Shown in pieces: positions 12,303 through 24,869 of a stretch of 64,000 nucleotides of DNA (the first letter of the stretch is position 1; the number at the start of each line of letters is the position of its first letter). The notes beneath the pieces are model-generated. The model had not been told where the DNA came from. It was given only the letters and a program-made list of their open reading frames with translations, and made no database searches. This DNA is from Polytrichum commune (taxonomy: Eukaryota > Streptophyta > Polytrichopsida > Polytrichales > Polytrichaceae). A program made the position numbers and the translations under genes. Where the stretch lies: positions 28,210,001-28,274,000 of the forward strand of contig OX485806.1 in NCBI GenBank assembly GCA_950295325.1, written 5' to 3'.

Positions 12303-13505
12303 GGGTAAATCACGGTGTGACTCATTGAGAACCGAGTTTTCTGATCTGTTCAATTCACCGGAACTGAACGAGGTGTGGAGCATGATGAAGGTAGGTATTT
12401 TGGGCTTAGCATAAGGTGTTTCCCGCATTGTCTGGGATTTATGTAGCTCTGAAGTCTTTTGTTCTTTTTCTTTTTCTTTTCTCGGTCTTGTTGTATGAGG
12501 TTTTTATATGTGAGAAAATTCTGGCAATGTAAGATGTACATGATAGGGCACATGATAATTAGCCCTTTCATGTAAGCTAAAATATCACCAAATTCTGGCT
12601 TACAAATTTGGATTTCATTGTTCAAATGGTCGGAGTACTTGTAGGTTTTGGGTGTGAAGGTAGGGTTGTTGTATGTATATAGACAATGCAAGGTTTAAGT
12701 TGTACATCCTCCAGTTGCAATTTCCTCCTTGTAGCTTCAATTCCTGAGCAAGCATTTTGCGATTGTTATGATGGTGTTTGGTGGGCAATTGGGTTAATCA
12801 CGGTGTGACTGACAAGGTATATTTTCTTTCTGTTTTTTGTATTTCTGGTCTTTCCGAATTCACCGGTACTGGGATTGCAGCATGATTGGTCCTCTCGCAT
12901 TGTAATTTAATTCTGTGGTGATCTTGTTCCTATTGCAAATTCAGATTTTGTAGGTTTGGTGTGAAGGTATAGTAGGGGTTGTATGAGGTTTTTTTGTTGT
13001 CTCAAATTTATCAGATAGGGCTGAGGTGTATATGTATGTATATATACATATATATATATATGTTTTACACCTTCCGGAAACCTGATCCCTTGTGGCTCGC
13101 AAAGTGGGAGCAAATTCAAATTTTGTAGGTTTGGTGTGAAGGTTAGTAGGGTTGTAGGCAACATAGACAAATTCAAAGGTTTAAGTTGGGTATCCTCCAT
13201 CTGCAAATTTCTCCTTGTAGCTTCAATTTCCGAGCAAGCATTGTGCAAGTGGGTATGGCCATTCGAATGCTCTATCTAGGTCATCCAATTCTTGTTTCTT
13301 GTTGTCATGCTCCATTGTGTTAGTTTTTCGGGAAGCTTGATCCTTTCTGACTCACAAATTTGGAGCAAATTCGGATTTTGTAGGTTTGGTGTGAAGGTAG
13401 TAGGGTAGTTGCTGTGAATAGGGGAAGATAGTCAGTTCAAGAGTGTAAGTTGGGTTATGCTCCAGGTGCAATTTCCTCCTCCTTGTGGCTTCAAATTCCT
13501 GAATA
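12303..13505. repeat. tandem array B in the probable LON leader intron
   Basis: GGGTAAATCACGGTGTGACT at 12303 recurs as GGGTTAATCACGGTGTGACT at 12790. A block with GTAGGTTTTGGGTGTGAAGG recurs in diverged form at about 12640, 12950, 13120 and 13378. Three of these are followed by a 'CTCCTTGTAGCTTCAATT' block. The units vary from about 170 to 490 bp. An (AT)n run lies near 13035-13062. Confidence 0.75.
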
Positions 13506-13565
13506 GAGTATGGCAATTGGAATGCAATAATTCTTATCAACTTGCACTCTGCCCTATTTTTGCAG
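12391..13565 (+). other. candidate 5' UTR intron of the LON-domain gene
   Basis: A donor-like junction AAG|GTAGGT ends a possible leader exon at 12390, and a strong acceptor CCCTATTTTTGCAG ends at 13565, seven bases before the first ATG of the coding exon. The intron would contain most of tandem array B. The acceptor is convincing; the donor is one of several possibilities. Transcript data would settle it. Confidence 0.45.
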
Positions 13566-13571
13566 ACTTCA

Positions 13572-15621
13572 ATGTACACCATGGTATCTTCAACCCAGCT
13601 CTCGCATGTCCCAGCTCTGACTTCATCATGTCTTGCAACAACATCTTCTCATTTGACTTCTCCTGATCGAGGACATAGTTCAAAGCCATCGCTCAGCATG
13701 TCCTCATCCTCATCCTCATCCTCATCAGGTTGTACATGCTTCTCCTCGTCGTCATCGGTGGCAGTAACCACAAGAAGAAGAAGAGGGCAAACCAATGTTA
13801 GGGAAATGGGTTTATGCAAGTTGGAGAGGATTGTAAGAATCTCTTTATCGCCACAAAAGAATGCAAAGCGAAACAACAAGAAGGTTTTGAGGTGCACTGC
13901 AGCTGAGGAGATTCAGACAGAAAAGCCCATAGAACTTCCAATCTTCCCCCTCCCACTTGTGTTGTTCCCAGGTACACAATAACTTACCATTTGCTCACAA
14001 TCAACTATCATGTTCTCCTTGTTGGTTACTCTAATTTGAGAGTTTCTAGGGTGGCTTAAACCCAAGGCCTTATCTTGGATCTCATGGGAACTCCGAGGTT
14101 TTGGTACGGTGTGAGTTTTGTGTGAGATTTACACCTTTCTTCTGAACTGTCATATAAGAAATTAGTTGTGTTTGATTGGCAGTTCGAGTCAACAGTCATG
14201 AAATTCTCATTCTCAAGTAATGGGTTATTGTTGTTGTTACTTCTCCAGTGCCAGGGACAACCTCTACCCTATCCATGTAAAGAGTGACTTTAATATGCTA
14301 TTCAGTTTAGGAGTGTCTCAGCTGAAACATTGGCAAGTAGCTCTAACATTGGAACACTACTACTTGATCCAACTTTCTGTTGCTTGAGCTCTTAAGATTT
14401 TTCACTATGAGTAGGTTCACTTTAGAACGACTTTACTCATAGTGAAGAAGCAAGATTCAACTTGAAGAAGTCTTCCTAGTTACTAATCTTTGCTTTCTCG
14501 AAGATCTTCCCACTGCCCAGTATTTTGTGCATCACTTTCATTGAGTCATCTTAGAAGAGTTGAGACGACCAACTCCTAGTTCTGCACACAACGGGCGAGT
14601 TTAGTAAGACAGAATAAAAAGATATTGACACAGTAGGTGTGTGTAGTGTGGTGTGTTGTTGGCAAGGTGCAGAGGCCAACGGATTGGATTAAATCAGTGA
14701 CTTGGTAGTTTATCCATAAGCATTTGCAAGAGGTGTAGTGGGTGTTCTTTTTAGATAAGCAGTACCTGGTACCAATGAGGTGTTGACTAATGAGAGCTTA
14801 GTGCCACTTGACTATGCCTGACATTCATGCATGTAATCAAGGACGTTGATTCTTGAAAATTTATTCTTGAAGCTAGAACAGAAAGAAAATGTCCTTACAC
14901 ATGCTTAAGAATGCTATGCCCATGTTTGGATAAGTTATATATATCTCATGTGGTAGGTATATCAACTTTGCAGAGAACTGACTCACAAGGACTGATTTTT
15001 CTTATTTCATTTATATTTAAATTTGTCACAGGTGCAATTCTTCCACTGCAAATTTTTGAGTTCCGTTACCGAATCATGATGCACACACTCTTGCAATCGG
15101 ACCTCCGGTTTGGTGTCGTGTACACGGACAAAGGTGTGGGCGTGGCGGCTGTGGGATGTGTGGGTGAAGTCATAAAACATGAGCGCCTTGTGGATGACCG
15201 GTTTTTCATGATATGCAAAGGCCAAGAGCGGTTCCGGGTGGTGAACATGGTGCGCACGAAACCCTATTTGGTTGCAGAGGTTGAGTGGCTTGAGGATCGG
15301 CCGTCCCAAGAGCCTGAGGACGTCGAAACACTGGCGTCCGAGGTTGAATCGTACATGAAGGACGTGATTCGGTTGTCGAACCGTGTGAGCGGGAAAGCTG
15401 ATAAAGACATACCCGACGATTTGCGTAAGCAATTGTTCCCTACCCCGTTTTCATTTTGGGTTGGAAGCACGTTTGAGGGCGCGCCTGTGGAGCAACAAGC
15501 GCTTTTGGAGCTTGAAGACACTGCCGTGCGTTTGAAGAGGGAGAAAGATACTCTAAGAAACACTCTTAACTACTTGACGGCCGCGTCCGCAGTGAAGGAC
15601 GCGTTCCCGTCCTCAGATTAA
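13572..15621 (+). CDS. LON substrate-binding-domain protein, probably plastid-targeted
   Basis: Two coding exons, 13572-13971 and 15032-15621, join in frame (a split GGT codon; intron GT...CAG, 1060 bp) to give about 329 residues. The first about 100 residues are rich in Ser, Thr, Arg and Lys and low in acidic residues, as in a chloroplast transit peptide. From about residue 119 the sequence follows the N-terminal LON (substrate-recognition) domain: ELPIFPLPLVLFPG, LPLQIFEFRYRIMM, VGCVGEVIKHERLVDDRFF, KGQERFRV, PTPFSFWVGSTFEGAP and a C-terminal LKREKDTLRNTLNYLTAASA helix. It closely resembles plant LON-domain proteins such as Arabidopsis At1g19740. There is no AAA+ or Ser-Lys protease domain, so it is not a protease itself; binding of protein substrates is inferred. 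The start could also be the ATG at 13581, three codons later. Confidence 0.92.
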
Positions 15622-18162
15622 GTCAGGTGCAAAATTGAAGCACAATACTACAACACAATCGGAAAAAATCAGGCCATCCTCATTGTCATATCCTCATTTC
15701 ATGTACCAAACAGAAAACAGCAATTGGGCATTTTTAAACTAGTCGTAGTTGTGCAGGCTTGTGATAAAAGGATCAAGAGGCATGAATGATAGAATGGGGG
15801 AAGAAAGAGCACCTTGTTTTCTCAGACCTGTGTGTAACATACCATGCTTTCATTTGGCAATAAGATGAAAGCTTCAGCTCCAACTATTCTTTTACATGCG
15901 CATCTTGATTGTTTTCTATTGACTGGAATGCCTCATAGCTGAAACAAGCAGACATTTTTTTTGTGGAGGATCTTTTGCCATTTCTTGCAAATGTGGTGTT
16001 TGTTAATCCTAGCGTGCAGATCAGGGCACTATATTTACCCTGGTCAATTGGTATGCTTTTCCTTCTATTACTCGACAGTTCATCTATGCTACTGTGTTAG
16101 TGAATTTACTATTATTTGTCACAAGTGCCTAAGTACTGCAAATTCCTTGCAGGTACTGATCATTAGAAGCTGAAGCATCAAATTGAAATTTCTGTATTTA
16201 TCATACATCCTCTGTATTGAGGACTATTGATCTTTCCTTTTGCACTTATTTGTGACAGACTGAATCTTTTTCTGCAGCTCTAGTTCTTCACTCCTCTTCC
16301 ACCTCTCCTCCAACGCTTGCATTCGGTTGCGCTCGTTTCCCCAGTACTGCTATCATGCAAGGCCACAAATTACTTCTCATTTGTCCACTACATGAAATTT
16401 CCGATTCATGTATAAGCCCTTGGCATAGTCAGTGCGAATTTGGAGGCCTAATGTGTTCTAAATCCTTTAGATAGGCGAAAGGTTGAATTATCTACAGAAG
16501 TCGAATTAGAACTGTTACTGACAAGGTCCAATATTTCGCCTAGAGCACCTATCATCCTAAAGGGTTTTTGGGCTGATGATCAGGAGATTAGTTTTCAGGT
16601 GGTGTTTGCATATGTAGATTCGAGCACCTGACGACGTGGTTTGAGGAGCTGCAGGCTATGTTTTGGGATGACAAAAGGATGCTTTGTTGACACTGCTTTC
16701 ACACCTTTGCTCCAGTACACATCAATCTAAAATTGTCCACAGGTTTCAAATTATCAGTCTGTGCACTATTATTATAACAGTAAAGCTTGGGTAATTCTTT
16801 TCATCAACAACATCCAGGTAATTTCTTATCAACATCTTGATGAACGTCTTGCATTATTGCAATTCCATGTATTTGGAAAGGTAACAATATCATCAGTGCG
16901 CCTTGAGACTTGACAATGAAATCTATCACATTAGGTGGTTGTTACACATGTTTTTGCCAACCTGGTAATTATCACCACCTGGTTCAAAATGAACTCACAC
17001 TTATTAATGAATCATTTGCAGAAGGACCACCGTCACTCTCTTGCTCGACTCGACCAGCCACTGTCCTCGTGAGAAGGGCGACCCCCGTGCCTTCTTTCAA
17101 TGAGGTATTGCTGGAAGACATAAAAAATAATAGTTTTTTCTTTCAATGTTGGGTGGGTGTTAGAATTGGCATCAAATCCCTGCCGGTTATCAGGTTGGTT
17201 CTTTGAAGTTAAAACCATGATTCCTAAAATGTCAATAACTAGATGTACCCCATTACTGCAGTTCTGTGAAAACCAAAACCTAGTCAAATAGCCTTGTAAA
17301 AAAGCACCAGTTCTTTCATGAAAACTGGTGATTCTTTTATTTGTTTTAAATAACCGGGACCAGAGGATCTTTGATTGTGATTGTTTTAAAAAAAAACTGG
17401 AACCAGAGATTATTAACAGAAACAAATACCTGCCCAACACTGGAAAAAATCTCATTGCAACAGGTACAAGTCTATCTATTATAGTTCAACAGATTCATAA
17501 TCTACTTGCGATGATGATGATAATAGAACACGCTAGATAGAGTGAAATATAGTTGAATTATCAGTAGGGTTGGGATAAGTCAGAAGGCCGTGTTTTACTT
17601 GTAAAGCTTTTGTTGAAAAATAATAACATCTCCGACGCTTATGTCACCTAATTTCCATGTCCATCCCTGTGCCCCAGTTAGATGAGGAAATTACATACTT
17701 TGCAAATGCAAACCTAGTTTCATTTGTCATTTAAACAAATTCATACATCTAACTCGTAGTGACTATCTCATTTTATTTTATGTGCCTGAAAGTAAATTAC
17801 CATCTGAACAATCAATGACAAATGACCTTGGTGGGTACTTCAGGATCCCTTCTCCTCCTGTCACACTTTAAAAGACAGTAGCAACAAATTTGTCACAATC
17901 TTTGCGAAACTCAGGTTGATTTTCAGGGACCAGTTTCTTATATTCTGTAGAAAACTGCTTCACCTGTGCATTAAATGTGATTATTGCTCTACTTTTGATG
18001 CAGTGTATCAATTCTGATTCTTACAGTTTAAGTACTAGGGAATGTGTCAAATGTGAGGTGACTCAATGCTATAACTTGTGTTTGTAAGGACCTTGGTTCT
18101 TGGAAATTAATTCTTGAAGTTAGATATGCCATTGATCACAGGAAATAAGTTGTGACACAAGC
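15622..18162. other. LON 3' UTR and gene-free interval
   Basis: The first few hundred bases are presumably the 3' UTR of the LON gene. After that no frame shows protein-like composition. Short frames at 16910-17206 and 17033-17455 (-) overlap each other and have no recognisable motif. Confidence 0.5.
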
Positions 18163-18585
18163 CTACGAGAATTTTCCGACACTTGAGTTCTTGTTGGGGT
18201 TGTCATCATCAGCAGCAGCAATCGCCACATTGCAGTCTATGTTGGACAAGGTCTTGGGATCATCAACGACGGCTACCACATTTTGACATTTGTGAGCTTT
18301 GCTGGAATTTCTCTTGGTTGTAGATTTAGCTTGACTTACTAAGCGGGTGGCACTATTTTTGGTGTTTTCCCAAAACCGACCATGAAGCCCAGCATACAAT
18401 TTCTGGAGAGTGCATGGTTTGCAGGATCGGAACCAAGCGAGGGCTTGCCCTTTCAAGCACAGGTCCACCAAAAGCAACAAGTTTTCGTCGTTGTAGCCAT
18501 GAATTTGTTGCACTTGCTGCATTTTCTCCTTCCATAGCCCCGGGTCTCCACTTCCGTCATAACCTAACTCCTCTTGAAACTCCAT
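18163..18585 (-). pseudogene. retrotransposon gag-like fragment
   Basis: A 140-codon minus-strand frame begins MEFQEELGYDGSGDPGLW and continues with a helix-rich stretch ending LCLKGQALAWFRSC. The pattern of a 'G-DP--W' segment followed some 30 residues later by 'L-G-A--WF' is the usual signature of the gag/capsid-like region of plant LTR retrotransposons. Nothing downstream reads as zinc knuckle, protease or polymerase, so this is a fragment. A related but more damaged copy lies just to the right at 18780-18967. Confidence 0.5.
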
Positions 18586-18779
18586 CTACCCAAATTCCTT
18601 TCACGAGTCTATTAATACCATATTTCAAGCTAAGACCATAAGCTTGACATAAGAAAATAATTTTTTCGGAAGGATTTTGACACATGTTATACCTCGATTT
18701 TTCAAGACCTCTGGAATCCTACGTGGAAATTGCCTTTCTGCACTAAGTGTTGGAGCAGGCATCAATTTATGGTAGTGCC

Positions 18780-18967
18780 CTTCCATGGAGCAAATCAGGC
18801 ACCATGGTCCAAAAATGTATTTCTGGCTCCATGGGTGAAGACGTGCGCATACGGGCTCAGCCTGAAAATTATGTTGTAGCTGCGAATTTGTTGCACTTGC
18901 TGCATCCTCCCTCCATAGCCCCGGGTCTTTGCTCCCATTGTAACCTAATTCCGCTTTGAAACTCCAT
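18780..18967 (-). pseudogene. second gag-like fragment, tandem relic
   Basis: On the minus strand this begins with ATGGAGTTTCAAAGCGG and continues with GACCCGGGGCTATGGAGGG and ATGCAGCAAGTGCAACAAAT, closely matching the start of the fragment ending at 18585. It then shifts frame. A shared 'TTCCATGGAGCA' flank occurs at about 18780 and 19010, suggesting a local duplication of about 380 bp rather than two insertions. Confidence 0.45.
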
Positions 18968-19509
18968 TTATCTCTCTACCTTTCACAACTGTACCAATAA
19001 GGCTCAACTTCCATGGAGCAGACCTGGTACCATGGTCAATTCTTATTTTTTTGCCTCCATCAGCTTAGGATGTGCAAGTCATAAATGCTCAAAACCTTTA
19101 AAATTGTCATAATTCAGATTTAACTTGTCTGATGAGGGTTTTACATGATGATTGTAGATCATTAACATTTATTCATGTGACCCTCGCTGCCTGCCTCTTT
19201 TGGTGCTGATAAATCTTTGTGAAGTTTTTGCCCGAGATCCGCATCATCCACAGATAGGGCCGAAGCTTCCCGAGAGAGTGAAAAACAGGTTTCAGAGTCA
19301 CAATTTTCTGAACCATACCAATTGCAGAAATTCTGATGTTGCAAAACTCATGTAGTTTTACATATAGAAACTGTTTCCAAACCCCTAACTGACCTATCGC
19401 ATGCCATTCTACCCCTGCATGAACCGTCCATTGCAGGTCAGTATCAACGTGTAGAGGTTAGGAAGATTTTTTGCATGGATGAAAAAAATAAGACTAATTG
19501 TATCATCTT

Positions 19510-22440
19510 AATTGATTGTGTTTGTGGTCACTCTTCTTGATTGGATGCCTATATATTTGAGTGGTATATGGCAATGCTTGTAGTTGAAAATGGACAACAA
19601 AAAGACACGTACTATGATGCAATTAGATTATGTGTGCAAAATATAGACATCGTGCTAGGTTTAATAGTGATCATAATTAGGAGGGTTCATGTAATCATTT
19701 AACGAGTAAGAGAATCTTCATTTTGAACTCTTGACTTTTGCATCTCCACTGTAGTTCTGAAATTTGAAATGACAATCTTTGTGATTCGTCGCAATTGCTA
19801 ATTGGATGAGACAACTCCGGAGTTGATCTAATTGTTGGAAATGTCTGTAGAGTTGGAAGTGACCACAATAGAGCCACATTCCTTGCTCATGGTTATCATT
19901 TCCTCACCTTCACATGAACCATAGTAAGTTACGACAATTCAAGGCAGAAGTTGTCATGTTCATACGAAAAGTGCATACAAAAAATTTCAGGGTCTTAGTA
20001 ACTTACAGTTCCCTCACCCCACTCCTCAAAGGACCCTTCAAATGAATGTGCAGGAAAATCTGTTTTGCAAAGAAAATAAGGTAGATGCGTCTTAAATGGT
20101 TACTTTTTCCAACTAGCTGGCTTCTTCTAGGATATTGAAAACATGATCAGTGCAAGATGGTTAGCAAATCCAAACTGAGGCCGTATCCACTATCCTGATA
20201 ATGTTTGGAGCTCATATGGGTATCAGTCATTTGAATATCGTAGTCATTATCAAAGTGAAAATTCTCGTGCTCATTACATGGTCATATAGGTCCACCAATT
20301 ATGTTGACTATTGAATCTAGAATGTTATCATATTCTAAGCATGTAGTCCAATCTCTTTTAAAGACATAATGCCTTTTTGATATCTGTTCTTGGAGCCACA
20401 CCAAACCACATACCACTCAAATATAGGTATCTGATCAGGATAAGTAACCAAAATAGGCACTTTCTACCTTGGGACACATTCTGAAACTGGAATAAAAAGT
20501 GTTTATGATTTCACCAGGTGTTCGTGACAAAAATTACAGCCGAATTAGTATGAGAGTTGCCTCCCAAATTATGTTATTGTCAGCACTATTGCTGGAAAAT
20601 ATTTACAGTTTAGAAATGAGAATCTTGTACAATACTACACATGATTACTATTGAAAGAGCATCCGAAAAGACCTCCCTAAAAAGAGGACGCCATAGCTTC
20701 ACCAAACACCTTGACAAACGTCATAAGAGTAACTATCCATTTTTCATTTCTTCCAACCTAATATCCTCCTCCCAAAGGTTTTCCGTGAATGGGTTTTGCA
20801 CCTTCAGGACCGTGCACAGATTTGTCGTCACCTGGCAACACGGGGGGTTGGTTCATGGTTGATGATATGGCCTTCTTGGCCCCAAGGACAGGTGTTGACT
20901 CTTCGGTGTCCTGGTCCAGGTGGCGCCCGAATGGCGAGACCTTTTCCTTGGATAGTTTGCGTAAGGGACTGCCTTCCGCATATTTCCGTGACATTTGCAA
21001 TGCCCATTCCTTGTCATGGAGCTCAAGGGCTTCGTCTGTGCGCTTTTCTTTGTCGAGGAGGACACTGGGGTTCACAGCGAGCTCACGGTACGCAGTCATC
21101 AGTGCGAGGCCCACCCCAATTGCTACCATTCCTGCCATTGGGTAGATGGGAAGTAGCCATGGCTGGAGATACCTGACAACAAAAGGAGGGAAAAACACTC
21201 ACACATTCAATCAATGCACTTCAGGCTGAAGTAAGGTAGGATGGGTCTTTTAATGGTTATTTTTTCCTGACACACAAGATGGTTAGCAAAATCCAAATTC
21301 GAGGTCGTAGCCACATTCTTCTTAATTTTTGAAGCTTGTATGAATTTCTTATTCATTATCAAAGTGGAAGATTCTCGTGCTTGTTAAATGGTCATAGCCC
21401 CCCCAATTATGTTGACTGTTGAGCCTAGAATGGTTATCATATTTTGAGCATGTAGTCCAACTCTTTCAAACATGTCTTTTTGGTATCCATTCTTGGAGCT
21501 ACACCTAACCATGTACCACTCAAGCATAGGTAACAGATTAAGATGAGTAACCGAATTAGGCACATCTACTGTACTCTCTTTTTTGGTTCACCATCTCATA
21601 AAGATTGTGCATGATGAAATCTAAAATATATTGTTAACATTCTATTTGATCTGGATTCTGCAAGCTTCCAAACTGTTTTAAGGTATGTGGTCGTTAAATC
21701 AAATGATACCCTTGTGCAGTCACCTATATTTGAGTGGTATATGGCTAAGGCTTGTGGTTAAGAACCATAGACACCAAAAAGACACGTGTTACGAAGAGAT
21801 AAGGTTCCGTAGTCAACACAATTAGGAGGGCCTATGTGGTTCCTAAATGAGGGGGAAGAATCTTAGCTTTGGCAACTTAAAACTGTTGCATATCAACTCC
21901 AATTTTAACACTTGAAATGACAATCCTCATGATTCAGAATTCTTGATCCCATCCAAAGCCCAAAAGTTTATTTGGAGTTGAAAGTGTCCTTTAAAGGTCC
22001 ACATACCTTATGATCACATATAATCACACACTGCGGAGGCTAACTTCAGTACATAACAAATCATCACTAATACGTGGCCTTATGTGGGGCACTCTTCTTA
22101 ATCGGACACCTTTGATATGGCAAGGCTTGTAGGTAAGTCAAGAACCACGGCACCAAAAGGCACGGTTTTTGATGAGACCGGACTACGTGCTCAGAATGTA
22201 GACACCATTCTAGATTGATATCACAATTAGGAGGGCCTAACTATGCGAGATCATTCAAAAAGGAAAACAATCTTCACTTTAGCCCATATAACTTCTACAT
22301 GACAAGAATTCTGATCCTGAAACTTGAAATGACAATGTTTGTGGGTTCAATTTCAACGACACAATTGGGAGGGCTAATCTCTGTGAGATCATTTGAAGAC
22401 GAAATTAATTTTCACTTTGGCCTCTTATAACTCTTACATG
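19510..22440. repeat. dense cluster of dispersed family R1
   Basis: R1 copies lie at about 19510-19905, 20270-20460, 21375-21560, 21715-22020 and 22085-22440, in both orientations. Reverse-oriented copies show the order 'TTGAGTGGTATATGGC', 'AAAAAGACACGT', 'AATTAGGAGGG', 'ACTTGAAATGACAATC'. Forward copies show 'CCAATTATGTTGACT', 'GCATGTAGTCCAA', 'CATACCACTCAA'. Three copies sit inside the intron 21173-22526 of the B12D-like gene. The intervening 'AAGATGGTTAGCAAA' segments may belong to a longer form of the element. Confidence 0.7.
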
Positions 22441-24868
22441 TCAACTCAAATGATCCTGTAACTTGAAATGACAATGTTCTTGATTCACCAGATGAGACAA
22501 TTCCCAATTTAGGGTTAGAAGCTCACTTGTTATTCTTCGTATTGAGGTTGCTTTGCTGATGCATGAAAGAACCAGGGTTTGAGCCTGGAGGTTTCTTCGA
22601 GGCCCCTAAGGCGCTCGCTTCTTCATTGCTGAGCTTGGTGGTGTCTGCATTGGTCTTTACTGCTAAAGGTCTCGGCGGTTGAGTGGACACAGGCCGTCGC
22701 AACTGCAACAATCCTGCTCTTGTCGCAGCGGAACGCAAGCTTCGAGCTCCCTGCAGGGTAAGAAGGCAAGTTAGTTGTGTCATGTTAGAAAGGACCAATA
22801 CTTGTACATCCACAACACATTGCAGCTGTGGTGATCAATGTTGACACTTTGGAGCTTTGGAATAAATTCCATATGTTTAGAACCCTAAAGCTCCTCAATA
22901 CTTCAGAAATAATCAGACTCTGATCTACTCTGCACCTCCCAATTGTGCTTGTGATTCTATGAAAGTTACGTCCCCAACACATACACAACACATTCTTACC
23001 GTGTCGTTATATTGACACCCTGTAGCGTTGGAATGGATTTCACAGGTTTGAGCGCACTTGCAAATTCAACCTGAAAGCTCCTCAAAGCTTAAGATGCATC
23101 CAGACGAGCCTTGAGTACTCGCACCTCTCTATTATGCTTGTCATTCTACGAATTTCAATGTGTAGACACTTCAAAGCTTTGGAGTGGATTCCATAGGTTT
23201 GAATTGACCTATTCATTCAAACCCCAAAGCTCCTCAAAGCTTAAGAATTGTCCAGGCTCTAAATTACTTTAAATTGTGCTTGTGATTCTGTGAATATCAC
23301 ATCCACAAGACATTCAATGTGTTGATAATTTTTAGCTTTGCAAATGGACTCCATAGGTTTGAATTTACCTGTACACCTAAACCCCAAAGCTCCTCGAAGC
23401 TTAAGAATTGCCCAGACTCTAATTTATTCTGCACCTCTCAATTGTGCTTGTGATTCTATGAATTCCTTGTCAGTTGTGTCATATGAGAGAGCAGGACACT
23501 TTCGAGCCATGTCATTGTGTTAACACCTTGTAGCTTTGGAATGGATTGCATAGGTAAATTCTACACAGCTCGGTCCAATTTCGAGCATTTATCCAAGAAA
23601 AACCCATATCAATTTACTCAAGCTTATTGCTCAAGTGCTAAAATGGCAGCGATCGTCCTACTATGTAGCCCATCTTCCAGACCGACCTCAGGACTGATTA
23701 GAGGAAGCTGGGGGATTACCAAGCTCAATAATCATCACCAAGCAAAAGCCTAAAACAAATTCCTCTTCATGAAGCCTCCACACAACGAAATTAATCCACA
23801 ATCACACCATGCTGCAATAAATCCTCTCTTGTTAACCTACAACACACATTCAATGAGCCTTCATTATCCTCACGTTACTTCTCCAAAATCATTACCCTGA
23901 AGCAGCTTCAGGTACAGAGAGTAAATTCGCCTTACCAGTTACATAGTGAATTCTAGTACACAGCTCGGTCCAATTTCCAAGTTTAACCCCAAGAATTTCT
24001 CTATCAACTCATTCAACCTTACTGCTCAAGTGCTAGATTAGATTGATACCGATCGACCTCCAATAGGCCCATCTTCTGGACCGACCAAAACTGCAGCTGA
24101 GTGGTCTACTCGAGCATCATCACCAAGCAAAGGCGTAAAAGAAATTCTCAACCCCAAGGAAGAAATTCAGAAACACAAACACAAACACCACCTACATGCT
24201 GCATTCAATGATTCCTCTGTAATGGTCAACCTACACCATGCATCACCCACTGACACTTGTCCTACTCCCGGATCCATTACCCCTGATGCAACTTCAGCTA
24301 CAGAGTAAATTACCTATCACCTACAGCGTAAAATTCTACACAGCTCGGTCCACTTTCGAGGATTAACCCAAGAAACCTCCATCGTTTCATTTCAAGCTTA
24401 CTACTCAAGATTGATAGCGATCGTCGACCTCCCATGTGACTATAGGCAGCATCAAGCTCAAAAAAGACCAAACTCAAGAATCGCCATCAAGCAAAGGTAT
24501 AGAAAAAATTCTTCACACGAAAAAAGCAATTAACGAACTCAAAACACCACCTAGTACATCCTGCATTCCATAATTCCTCTCTCATTGTCAACTTCCACCA
24601 TGATACATCATCGTCCACTGCCACTTGTACTAACCCCAAACGGATCATTACCAGGCTGACGCAAATTCTCTGGATCACATTGAACCTCAAAAATTCTTGG
24701 CACACATCACAGACTATACTTATGTGACTACAGTCATGATTCATGGACTCTGCGTGACCTAATTGGACACGATTGATCTATTTAGTGCGATCACACTAGT
24801 GTAACTATATCACAGGGTAGCTTGCAAGAAGGTTTAAGAGTTAAATGTACCCGGATGGCCTCCATCAT
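20758..24868 (-). CDS. mitochondrial small membrane protein, B12D/MLRQ (NDUFA4)-like
   Basis: Two exons are firm on the minus strand: 22527-22750 (acceptor CTGCAG, donor GTGAGC) and 20758-21172 (acceptor TTGTTGTCAG, stop TAG). They join in phase. The first exon after the start encodes an Arg/Ser/Ala-rich segment, GARSLRSAATRAGLLQLRRP, typical of a mitochondrial presequence. The second gives PWLLPIYPMAGMVAIGVGLA, one membrane segment, then YRELAVNPSVLLDKEKR, resembling the B12D/MLRQ pattern 'R-----NP-V---K--R'. A soluble C-terminal tail ending GKPLGGGY follows, longer than in classic B12D proteins. Exon 1 must end in phase 0; ATGATGGAGGCCATCCGG at 24851-24868 before GTACAT fits and would give 218 residues, but it is a guess. 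Association with the respiratory chain is inferred from the family. Confidence 0.65.
22838..23560. repeat. tandem array C, five units of about 150-200 bp (intronic)
   Basis: A 'TTGACACCTTGTAGCTTTGG'-like block starts units near 22838, 23015, 23163, 23322 and 23519. Each of the first four is followed by 'AAAGCTCCTCAAAGCTTAAG'-like and 'TTGTGCTTGTGATTCTATGAA'-like blocks. The array lies immediately upstream of a firm exon of the B12D-like gene, so it is probably intronic. Confidence 0.8.
23562..24720. repeat. tandem array D, three units of about 380-395 bp (intronic)
   Basis: TACACAGCTCGGTCCAATTT starts units at 23562 and 23957 and, with one base changed, at 24337. Each unit continues with 'GATAGCGATCG'-like, 'CATCACCAAGCAAA'-like and 'GCATTCAATGA'-like blocks. 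The units are diverged. Arrays C and D together make up nearly all of the candidate first intron of the B12D-like gene. Confidence 0.75.
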
Positions 24869-24869
24869 G

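Noticed and set aside
11843-12428. Several overlapping frames on both strands
   Set aside because: They arise from low-complexity CT/GA and tandem repeat DNA and encode Ser/Leu or Arg/Glu runs without domains.
22838-24720. CRISPR-like arrays
   Set aside because: The repeats are long (150-395 bp), diverged, lack uniform spacers and are intronic in a plant gene.
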